In this document: positions 9,866 through 19,454 of the stretch, in pieces
How positions within the stretch are numbered: position 1 is the stretch's first letter
Layout: each line of letters starts with the position of its first letter
Assembly: GCA_012656075.1 (NCBI GenBank)
Contig: JAAKBF010000009.1
Location: 434,001 to 498,000 of the forward strand
Length of the DNA stretch: 64,000 nt
Reading direction: 5' to 3'
From: Phytophthora hibernalis
Taxonomy: Eukaryota; Oomycota; Peronosporomycetes; Peronosporales; Peronosporaceae
Program-made: the position numbers and the translations under genes
The notes under the pieces: generated by a model
Database searches by the model: none
Seen by the model: the letters and a program-made list of their open reading frames with translations, nothing else
Told to the model about the DNA's origin: nothing

Positions 9866-10030
9866 TTATATGAGGTTGTCGACTACAAGCGAAGGAGGTC
9901 GGTAGTTCTGGCCGGATGCTGTTGAGAGGCGACACCGTATCTTGTTTAAAATCTTGTCAAAGACCTTAGTCAGAGCGTTGCATACGCTGCCCTCAAACAC
10001 AGTGCCATCCTTACCAGCAAACTCAAACTC
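9866..10030 (-). pseudogene. Downstream part of a gene split by the LINE
   Basis: The minus strand reads EFEFAGKDGTVFEGSVCNAL, TKVFDKILNKI and on to a stop at 9866. The codons for EFEF are the 13-bp target duplication. The upstream part is 18983-19390, whose last codons are VVINGDEFEF, so removing the LINE restores one continuous reading (NGDEFEF-AGKDG). I do not recognise the protein. Confidence 0.6.
10018..10030. repeat. LINE target-site duplication, left copy
   Basis: CAAACTCAAACTC is identical to 18983-18995 and abuts the 5' end of the LINE. Confidence 0.85.
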
Positions 10031-10502
10031 TTCACTCTTAAAAATACCCGTTTGGGAAAGGTCGCCCGGGAGTGGGCGAGCAACGCGGACTTCGGCGGCG
10101 AGACACGGCGCGTAGCCACCAAGTGCAGCGGCGGGCGGATGGAGCAACATCAACGGAAGGCCTCGGAGGCGCCTCCGGACCCAGGGGTCGCTACTGCGGC
10201 GACAACGGAGGAAAGGAAAGACTCGCACGTGCGGTAAGAATACGGCGACAGCACCGAGGCTGGATGCAGCGAAGGGGCCCTCTCGAGGGACCGAGCAATC
10301 GCGGCCGCGAACAGACGCCGGACAGGAACAGACGCGTTCATTGAAACGGACGGAACAGGAGCAGCGGAGACACGCACGAGTGGAGCGGCTGCGAAGACAC
10401 CGCGGACCGGACATCAAACCATTAGAAGATGGGAGACAGAGTCAGAGCTCGTGCTCCGAACCCTGAACCGATCACGGAGGAGGCAGCCTGGAAATCGCAA
10501 GA

Positions 10503-11409
10503 GTGTGGAACCCAGTCCACGTGAAACAATTGATGAAAACGCTCATGCATGACTGGGCGGCACCGATCGCGCACCACTGGACTGACGATGAACTAGCTAT
10601 GCGGCAGGTGGCCATGACCGAAGCCCAAACCAACTGCGATGAGAGCGTGCGCGCTTGGACGGCCAGAGAGAACGACATCCTGGTGACATATTTGACTGGC
10701 AAGCTGGAACTACCACACCCACCGAATTTCATCAAGGAGACGTTGATCGGAGTCCACAGAGCCATGATGGAGGACAACCACGAGGCGAATTTTAACGCAA
10801 CGCTCACTGCTGCGCTTCCTGCCACGGTGAGACTCAACCGCAACGCTGACTATTCCGGGAACTATTTCACGCCAACATAGACAAGAAAACTGGACATGCA
10901 ATGATGCACGCGTTACAGCGTGATGACAAGCGGCTGAGCTATGATGGCATCAAAACCATCAGCGTCGTCTTTTATTCGAGAACGGCTGCAGAACGATGGA
11001 CGTTGAAGGCGCTACGCCTGCAGAGCGCTGTCATCTTTTTAAAAACACCCAGCGCGCTGCGGACACGGAAGGTAAGGGACTCTAGACAGCAGATCAGCTG
11101 GAGATACAGTATGCTGTCAGAATCTACGGCGGGGAGTAGGTGGGCCTCACAGCCCTTGCAAGTGTCTTCTCACGATTCGGAGATGTGAAAGTGCTAGACG
11201 TAGAATACGCGCGAGCCAAGCAGACGCAGATATACGACAACAGGTACCATACTATCCGTTTCGCCCAACGAGACTGCCCTGAAGCGCTCAAAGGTGTATC
11301 CAAGATTACGATGGCGGGAGTAGATATTGGTATCCACCACTTCCAACAGTTCTTGCGCCGACCTTGTGCTAGATGCTACGGACAACGCTACGGAACAGCC
11401 AAATGTTGT
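10503..11409 (+). pseudogene. LINE ORF1, N-terminal half with zinc-knuckle-like end
   Basis: Three frames are needed (10503-10880, 10880-11100, 11140-11409). Recognisable text includes GNYFTPT, KKTGHAMMHALQRDDKRLSY, YHTIRFAQRDCPEALKGV and IGIHHFQQF. It ends in PCARCYGQRYGTAKC, a nucleic-acid-binding CCHC knuckle that has lost its His. The coding text stops at about 11409, where the inverted segment begins. Confidence 0.65.
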
Positions 11410-12765
11410 TTGGCGGCCTTGCCGAATGCCACTAGTGACCGCTATCCTTCTTGAAGTCGCTCCATTTGCCAGAAAACGTACGTGTGTACCAGTGTGGGTT
11501 GCCGCCACTGCTCGTATGAACTTGTCAGGATACCCTTTCGCCCTCAGTACCGCCAGCATGTACTCTCGATCGAGTGAGTCAACGCTTTCTTGAAATCCAA
11601 TAAGATTGCCGTAGCATCTTGCTGTCCGGATCCACTATCACCATGTTTTGCGCCGCTGTGTACAGATCCAGTGTGTCATGGATCGTGCGTCCTGTGACAA
11701 AGCCATTCTGGTGAGGGTGGATGTTCTCAGGTAGCGTGACTTCAACACGACTAGCAAGAATTCTCGTGAATATCTTGTAGTCGGTATTGAGCAGCGCCAA
11801 GGGTCTGGAGTTGAGCGCATTGATGGACGACCCACCTTTTCAGACAAAAGATGTCTGCGTCCAGGAAGGACTCCGGGAAGTGTCCGTTATCATACCACTG
11901 ATTGAGCAGCTTGACCAAAATCGGCACCAGAAGTTCTTCATAGTCCCGATACCAACTGTTCCCCAATCGGTCGGACCCGGCCGCTTTGCAGTGCTTGCAC
12001 TCCCTTAGCGCTGCTGTCAGCTCATCTGCCGTGATCGTCGCAGCCACCGCAAGCATTGCATCACTTGGAATTCCGGTCTTGTCGTCCCATTCTACTACTT
12101 GATCGATGTAATCTCTCCGTGTCGGCGGCTGTTGGAGTATGTCGGTCCAGGCATCGGCAAGAATATCCGCCCAATCATGGATGCCGCGCGGCGGCGCACC
12201 TGGAACTGGGTCCAGCCTGTGGATCAAGTTGTCCCTGAATTTGTTCGAGAATCGTCGATACATAGCTTTTGTCGATTTCCCTGCCCAGTATGTGTGATCG
12301 CCCTCAACAAGCGGGCCGCTCTAGTCGTCCCCGCCGTGTCTTCCAGGTTTTAGCACTCCAAATCCTCCGTCACTGTCTCCACAGTGGTCGAAGCGCCGGC
12401 CCGCTCTGCCGTAAGGCTTGCTTTATGAGTCGCACAAGTTTTTGCTTGGTCGAGTGTCTTAGTGCGTTCCTCCTCTCGGGCACACAGACACGGGTCCGTC
12501 TCGCAATTTCCTGCTTCAGGCCTTCCCATTTGGTCGCTGTCTCCGTCGCTGTCCAACTCTGTTCGTTCAGGTCGGTGGTGAAATCTACCAACAGCTGGTG
12601 CGTCGTGGCGCGAACCGCTGTCGTTGCATAGCTCGGCACGGGATGTATCCTCGCAGGACGTTTCATCCTAATGGGATCATCTGGGGACCTCATGTGGATT
12701 TTAGCGCCTTGACGGTCTTGGTTTGCACCCATCTGTACGGTGTTCCAAGAAGCTACCCATGGCAT
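11410..12765 (-). pseudogene. LINE reverse transcriptase, N-terminal half (inverted segment)
   Basis: On the minus strand: TADELTAALRECKHCKAAGSD and PILVKLLNQWYDNGHFPESF (11870-12010), LLNTDYKIFTRILASRVE and QNGFVTGRTIHDTLDLY (11640-11800), then VTSGIRQG (about 11420-11445). These are successive fingers/palm blocks of a LINE RT. After GIRQG the sequence turns into the antisense of ORF1, which fixes the inversion breakpoint to within a few bases of 11410. The catalytic FADD block is missing. Several frameshifts. Confidence 0.8.
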
Positions 12766-13518
12766 GGTGCTTGGTGAAACGTACCACCGGTCGAGCCGGG
12801 AACTGGCCGCCGTTGCCCCTGGAGCCGTGTACTGATAGGTGTGTGTTTCTTCTCTATGTCGACGTAGCGCTTCTGTCCCCCATGTGGATGGCCGTGATAT
12901 CGCAATGGAATCCAGCAGCCGCAGATAGTCAGCAAGTCACGTAGTTGAGGCGAGTCATGCGAGTTGGTAACTGCGGTCCGCTTGGTCGTCCAGTGTGCAG
13001 TTGTAGTCTCCTCCAACCAGCAATAGATCTCCTTTTACGAACTGCACAGTCTGCAGCTTGCTATAAAAACGTTCCCGTTCTGCGTACAAATGCGGAGCGT
13101 ACAGGTTGCACACTGTAGAAGGCTTGCCGTCCAGGGTACCTCGTACGGCCATGAAGTGCGGACTCCACATGTCCTTGCGCCATGCCTTCGCATTCTTAAA
13201 CGATCCGTATGTATCTATCAGCACTGCGACGACGCCCTTACGATCTTGTGATGGGGCCCAGTACGAGTATGTCGGCTGGTCCGATCCCGTTCGGAAGCCC
13301 CACCTGCCTGCAAATAGTTGTTGGTAGCGCGTCACTTCCTCGGCCTCCACGTGTGATTTCTGGACACATATCACATCCGATCGTCCATGCGAGTCAGTTT
13401 CTCGGAAGGCCTGAAACCATTCGTTCCTCGCTGCGTCGTCAGCCCCGAATCCATTCACATTTTGGGTGATGAATTCAAAGGTTTGATCCTCAGCATGCAG
13501 CGCCTTGGCTTGCTGCAT
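12766..13518 (-). pseudogene. LINE apurinic-type endonuclease (inverted segment)
   Basis: The N-terminus of ORF2 (about 188 open residues at 12955-13518) reads FEFITQNVNGFG, DVICVQKSHVEAEEV, GVVAVLIDTYG and LLLVGGDYNCTLDDQADR. These are the blocks of exonuclease-endonuclease-phosphatase domains that nick target DNA for reverse transcription. The usual catalytic Glu of the QE(T/S)H motif is replaced (VQKSH: Lys in place of Glu). It continues in another frame at 12766-13000 (DSPQLRDLLTI). Confidence 0.8.
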
Positions 13519-13854
13519 GTTCTTCTCCTCCGTCTCTTGTTATTTCCTCCTTCTCACTGTCGACGTCTTATGAGTTCTGAACAGTCTTTGAACACTTCTA
13601 AGTGATTCTTCTTCTGACCCAGGGTCATTGAAATCTTTCATGTCGCTTTGGCTCCAGTGTGTCGGCCTTGTTTCTTTCTCCACACCCGCGGTCTCTGTCT
13701 CCTCTCCGCGGCATCTCTCTTCTTTCATTCTCCAGTGCCCGCAATCCGAACTGTCCTCCTCCTGCGTTTGTGGCCGCCCCCAACATAGCCGGGTCGTCGT
13801 TTCTTCTGCTTAGGGATCCAGTCCCGCGCAGGTGTACAAGGCGTTGCGGTGCCC

Positions 13855-16352
13855 TTAGTTCCGAGTGGTTTCGTCTGCAGAGGCTTCACTGGCATCCAAC
13901 TCTTCTCTCCACGCGTGTCCCGAGGGCGCCAACGTTCCGCTACTCCAGTCCGAGAGGTCACAGATGCCGTGGCACAAGGCCCTCATGAAAGGGAATTGTT
14001 TATACCAGGTGAGCCTAGCTCCTCCTGCGGCCCTGCCCATTGGGGTCTGCGCCCATGTGGTGACGGTGTATGGAAAGACATGGAGCACTCTCCACGCTCT
14101 CTCAGTGAGTTGATCAGGCTGCGCACGGCAGAATCGTTGCGGGACCCATTGTGCGAGTCGAGTCCAACGTTGCGGCGACCAAGTACGTGCATGCAACGTT
14201 TCCTCATGTTGCGTGGTGTCTGTGCAAGGAGTTAGCCACTCTTTGCAGAACGCGGTCACCTTGGAAGTCGAATCTGGGTCCACCACTAGCCGCTGTAGCG
14301 CTGCTTCTTGTTCGGAGTGTACTTCAGCTGCTCTCCACGTTTCCAGCTCTTTCAGCGACCAAGTTTTGGCCTCAAGCTCTGGATAAGGATTGAAAGCAAA
14401 AATGCCTCAGGGCGGGCCCGTGTTTCAGCAACCATCCTCGCATGTCGGACGGTTTGGATCGTCTCTTGATTGCTGGAATCTCAAAATCCTTGCGGAAGAG
14501 CTGGCACCAAGTCTCGTACGCTTCGAGGTTTGCGGTGGTTACCATGACGTGCAATGGTTTGTCCACTTCATCCATAGGGTCTCTTAGTATTCTGAAGTAT
14601 GAGTGCATCATCTCTTCTCCAGTAGCAGCTCTGGCGTATCGTAGTGTCGTCCGTGACCCTCCTTCCGTAACGTCAGATGTCGTCTGTGACGAAGCTGAGT
14701 ACGAGTCGAGTCCGTAGTCGTCATGCATCTGTTGCTCTTCGAGTATCAACAGCTCGTCCCAACCCGTGTGCCAGTGAGCGTCGATATCCTCTACCTAAAG
14801 TCGGTATGCCTAATCGCATGTGTACGAGATCCAAGCGAAGTCGCATGTCGCACCTCTTCCTCATCAATGCGTTGACATTTTCTCGGTCCGCAAGTCTGTT
14901 CACCGTATTCAAATCCGTGTCTCTCTCGTGGTCCGTGAGTACATTAACTATCTCCTTCCACTCGTACTCCGCCACAATTGTAGGTGTGTAACTTGGATCG
15001 CCTTCGGCTCGCCACTTCAAGTACAGCTCGCATGGCCGACGCCATAAAAGTGATGTTCATGGTGCTTCAAGATCACAAAAGTCGGCAACACGTGTAGACT
15101 CCAACATGCGGCCAGATATTCTGTTGCCTGCCGGTAAGTGAGTGGCTGGTCATAGCCGCTCTCATGATCTGTGCCATCAGAGAGTCGATACGTGCCGTAT
15201 AAGTACGCCTGGACATGTGCATCCCCGTTTTCCGCTGTACCAAACACCAAAATGGGCTCGCCGGCGGTGATACTGTGCTATAGCTCTTATTTCGTGAGGT
15301 CCCGCCCAAAGGACGCCTGCACTTTAGTCCCTGCAGATCGCTGCCGTGCTGCATCATAATGCGCGTAAAGCGCCGCCGTCGCCCCTTGTACCGATGTGTA
15401 TCTCGGTTGGTCTGGGTGAAGCGATCACATTCTTGGACTGGGTCTACTAGTCCAAGTCCCACATCCGTCGGAGATTCAACATCATCAGGGTATACGTGTG
15501 CCACTTTAAAGTTGTAGCGTCTTCAATCACTTCAGCGGTGTTCGCCAGCTTCGCCCCTGCGTGGTTCCAATTGCTGGCGATCATCGCCAGAAAGGCACAT
15601 TGTCCATTTGCAGCTACCTCCACCTCCCGGCCGTTGAAACTTGCCATCCATTGTCCTATCTGAATCGGCAGATCCGCATACCCTTCATTGGTCCCCATCC
15701 TAGTGTCGCCTATGGTAAAGTCGTCGTCGGAGTCTGGAGTAGCAGGGATGATGATGTCCTCAGCGCGGCTATCAGTGACAGTCGGCTTGGTTTTGTCTTG
15801 CATCACTGCCCGCAATGCAGTCGTGGCTGCCGCCTTTTGGATATAGGTAGCCATACTGCTCTGCATCCCTTTGATAGCATCTTTCGGTAACCCAATTCCA
15901 AAGTTGTTCTTCTTACTCCGTTTCCCGGATCTACCTGGAGTTGTCGCCGTCATGCTGCTCTCCTTGTCGGCTCTCCCTACGTCAGCCATCGCATGTGGTG
16001 TCTCCGTCCGCACTGCGCCTCCGCCGTCAGCTTGTAGCATCGGTTCGTCCGTGTCTCCTGATTGATCTTTGGACGGGCGAGTTAAGTCGAATCCTGTTGG
16101 GTCATTTCCTGGCTTGGCCTCCACTTCCGCATCGCTCTCCACCTTCCGCTCAAGTACAACTGCATGCTGTACCTGGATGTCCCACGGTGCAGCGAGTGTC
16201 TTGCCTTGGTCAATGTGACGCATACGGCGCGTCGTTGTCCTCACCACAGCCACCGCCTCGCTGCAGCATTCAGCCTTCTCGTCCACTTCCATCACGTCCG
16301 AGTCTCCGTGTTCTCTCTCCGAGTCAGCCAGGGCAGTGGAAAAATTACTCAT
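13855..16352 (-). pseudogene. LINE ORF1 continuation with OTU-like protease domain (inverted segment)
   Basis: The longest open part (15447-16352, 301 residues) is acidic and ends with ANGQCAFLAMIASNWNH, whose Cys252 sits in an NGQC motif like the DGxC nucleophile loop of OTU cysteine proteases. After frame breaks, 15017-15250 gives AHVQAYLYGTYRL and then FVILKHHEHHFYGV, which fits the C-terminal catalytic His block of the OTU fold. The remaining region (13855-15020) is protein-like but unrecognised. The domain presumably removes ubiquitin-like tags or processes element proteins; that role is inference. The 5' end abuts sense RT at about 16340, the second inversion breakpoint. Confidence 0.65.
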
Positions 16353-18148
16353 TCGCTTAAGTATTGCAAGTCAGAAGGTCATGACCGCTGACCAACGAAG
16401 CAGAATAGCGACAGCGGTGATAGTGCTAAATCTCATGTATGTTGTACGACATTCTTGGCCTAGCGCCGCGATGGTCAACACCCTGAACACCATGATACGC
16501 AACTACGTCTGGCACGCGCAATTCACAGCAGAGTCACTGGGACGGAAAGGGTGGGTCGACGCGGACGTAGCGGCACTGGATAGGAAGGAAGGAGGCCTAG
16601 CGATTCCAGACGTGCGAGCCGAGTTATACGCGATGGCAGCAGCAACCGTCACCAAATGGGCGGAGATGGCCACACGCGGCATGCACATTGTTGGGGACAT
16701 CATGTTTCACAACCCGAGGGTGGACTGGCGCCAACCGTGTATTTAACTCCGGAAAATGCCGCGCCGGCGGCCGAGGGCTTCCGACGTAAGCGGAACCTAT
16801 GGCTTACAGGCAAATAAAAGCTGGAACACCGGATCCTAGCGAGGACAACGACAGACGCAGTTTCGCCACAAGGACGAGCACAATGACCGGCATAAGTGCG
16901 ACGTGGGCAGGGGACGTGTTGCACCAAGATTGTACAGAACTTCTTGGAGAATGGAGACGACACAGCAAAGAACAGGCGGAGAGCGACGCGGATTGGCTGC
17001 ACCTCGAGTGGCTTCCTAATGCTGACTGTGATACGCTGCAGGTATACGACACATCTGGACATCGGGCGGTATTATCTGCAGCGCTTGGCCTGCAACGACG
17101 AAGTAAAATGCTGATGGAAATACGCACTGGGAGCGAGGTGCAGATGGGCACGTTGTCTTCACATTTGTGAACAACATGGGAGGCCTCACAGGCGAGCATA
17201 GGCAAGTACAGCTGGAACTGGCACGGCTACTACTCACCAATTACATGGAGATATCGAGGAGACGGCCGCACCCGACTGAGGTTACTTTCGCCGCTACACC
17301 GGAAGACCATCCAGTGATCGCACAACTGCATCCAGGGAAGAAGCTATGGTGGAAATACACGCAGACATATCGGGACCGCCGGCCACGCTCAGGATTTCCA
17401 GCCAAGAGGAACTGCGGTGACGGCTCACTCAGTATATGGGACCCGAAGTACAGGTAAATGACGTCCACCCACACCGACTCTCAGCAGACTGGTATGCTTG
17501 TGGGCGGGACGACGCCGATGGGCACAGCGTCGGCGGACTTTCAAATGGAGAGTGGCGGCAGCAGCCATTGCACGAGGGCAGCGCAGTATACGGAACAGAG
17601 CGGATAAATGGTGTCAACAGAGCAAACAGGCAGCGCGTGGATTGGAGTATTTAACCTGGAGGCATATACGACGCGTGGTGGGATTAGGCCCATGGGGTGA
17701 GCAACTGTTATACAGAGTCAAGTTACTGGCTTATTTGGTGTACGACGTCAAACACTCAAAGCTGGGGAGCCCACACGATGACTGCGTGCACCTTCACGAT
17801 TTCACGATGCACCACGTATTCTGGGAGTGGAAGGCAGCACACCGCCTCAGTAAGCACTTCTTACAACCTTGGCAGAAACTAGGTCTACAAGAGGAGGGAT
17901 TAGAGACGGTGTTCTTTGGCCTAAGACTGCATGCGGTACCGGAAGGCTTTTGGGACGTGGCGGAAGACGTCTGGAAGGTTTCACTAGACCCAGAGATGCA
18001 GCTAACGACGACGGTGATCGAGATGACGGAAGCCTGTTGGAAGATAGGTGTGGCAACCTATCTGCAAGCCGTGTGGAGATGGAGAGTGAACTACTACGAC
18101 CCGTTGAACAACGTGTCGGCGGACTATCACACCAGGGCTATCGCATAG
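16336..18148 (+). pseudogene. LINE ORF2: RT thumb and C-terminal region, sense strand
   Basis: 16336-16746 reads KLLIRLSIASQKVMTADQR, LNLMYVVRHSWPSAAM, RKGWVDADVAALDRKEGGLA and EGGLAIPDVRAELYAMAA, the post-catalytic part of a LINE RT. 16799-17457 continues in broken frames. 17498-18148 (216 residues) contains RRVVGLGPWGEQLLYRVKL and a Cys/His cluster (DCVHLHDFTMHHVFWEW) like the zinc-binding region after the RT. It joins the RNase H at 18233. Confidence 0.75.
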
Positions 18149-18232
18149 AAATTGCGGACTGGATACACTACAGTGCACCGACACATGAAATGACAAATAG
18201 CGACAGCAATCGGCAAAGTCGCAGTTGGAATA

Positions 18233-18841
18233 TTGCGAAGGGCGCTGGTGCGCAGCCCGTGCCATCACATCAGCAGAGTGACAGAACTGCATGAAGGATC
18301 TTATGTACTCTTCTTCGGAGGACGGGTAAAAGGCAAAACAGGAGAAGTAGGCTGTAGGGCGGTGCTAGTCCGACTGGGATCTGCAACGGAATGTGCCCAC
18401 GCTGTGTGGATCAGCCACATGTCCTACGCCAAGTCCAGAATGACGCTCCACCATGCGGACAACATGGGTCTGCTCTGTAGATTGAGCGAAGGCGCGCGCC
18501 GATGATATAGGCCATTACACGTGATTGGAGACAACGTGATCGGATCGACAGCACCGAAGGAGAACGCCACCAAAGGCTGGACACCTGAAGGTGACACACT
18601 GGCAGTGTCGGAGACTACTGGAGACTATGCAAACCAGCCAAGGGACACAAGTATGATGGTAGACACACTGGCCAATTTGGCAATGACGACACACACGAGC
18701 ACGCAAGTAGCTGCCGACAGGCAACCGCTTTTCCGCCAGCACTGGGATAACGTGCTGTGCCACATCGACAGCGACCTGACCCCACTAATGGAAGCAATGG
18801 AGAACACGACACAAGAGGCAGAGTGGCCGACTGCCCTGTAG
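18233..18841 (+). pseudogene. LINE RNase H domain with lost first catalytic Asp
   Basis: GSYVLFFGGRVKGKTG corresponds to the LFFDGGSRGNPG block of LINE RNase H, with Gly at the place of the catalytic Asp (18317-18319). HADNMGLLCRL (usually Y/H-AEYxGLLxGL) and PLHVIGDN follow, then MVDTLANLAMTT, the usual NxxADxLAN end block. The stop at 18841 is the end of ORF2; 140 bp of 3' UTR and the A-rich tail follow. Confidence 0.7.
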
Positions 18842-18982
18842 GGAGCCGGCACGCAGCGGGGAAGTGCAAGCTTGGACCGCTGTGGTAAGCTAACAATCGG
18901 CACCAAGGACGATAGTTAGAACGGACATAGGAAGTCGTTAGCATAGCTAAGTGACATAAATGTACCTCACTGAAAAACAAAA

Positions 18983-18995
18983 CAAACTCAAACTC
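18983..18995. repeat. LINE target-site duplication, right copy
   Basis: It is identical to 10018-10030 and lies directly after the A-rich tail GAAAAACAAAA. Confidence 0.85.
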
Positions 18996-19390
18996 GTCTC
19001 CATTAATAACGACCGCGCGGAAGACGATGAATTCGACCATGTTTCGGCAGCAACTGGGAGACGGTGGACGAGTTGCGACAGAGCCCCAACAGCGGCAGGG
19101 GCTAAAATCTCCAGTAGATCGGAGATATCACTCCTTCTATTTTCAAAGTACATGTAGTCGAATTCAGCCTTCAACACGAGAAGACACATGTCCAGCTTGC
19201 GATCCATCCCATCGCAGTCATTACCGCTAAAGCTGCCTTAAGTTTGCTTGTCCAGTAGCTGGAGAACCACCACGCATTCAAAGCACGCGGGGAAGAACTC
19301 GTCGATCCACAGCAACACGTCCAAACCGTCGGAGTCATCCATGAAGATGACGACAGTCAAAATGCAAAGGTGTATTCCATGGTATATTTT
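18983..19390 (-). pseudogene. Upstream part of the gene split by the LINE
   Basis: The minus strand reads TVVIFMDDSDGLDVLLWIDE and FFPACFECVVVLQLLDKQT, then one in-frame TAA. It continues DRKLDMCLLVLKAEFDYMYF, SDISDLLEILAPAAVGALSQ and LVHRLPVAAETW, and after a one-base shift VEFIVFRAVVINGDEFEF at the insertion point. Composition is protein-like throughout. The stop and the shift mean that the gene was already decaying, or that the stop lies in an unrecognised intron. Function unknown. Confidence 0.55.
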
Positions 19391-19454
19391 CTACATGAAA
19401 CTTGAACTTCCGGTATACCGGTACATAGCGGTATGAACCAGCTCGGCCACACGT

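Larger units (their letters stand above)
10031..18982 (+). mobile_element. Full-size non-LTR retrotransposon with an inverted middle
   Basis: The 8952-bp insertion is flanked by a 13-bp duplication and ends in an A-rich tail (GAAAAACAAAA). Sense-strand parts are the start of ORF1 (10503-11409) and the RT C-terminus through RNase H (16336-18841). The segment between (about 11410-16345) is in reverse orientation and holds the rest of ORF1, the endonuclease and the front of the RT. Turning it over gives the normal LINE order, except that about 200 RT residues around the catalytic YxDD are missing. Confidence 0.85.

Noticed and set aside
11194..11409. C-terminal part of a minus-strand RT-containing ORF
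   Set aside because: Below 11410 it is the exact antisense of plus-strand LINE ORF1, so RT ends at the inversion breakpoint.
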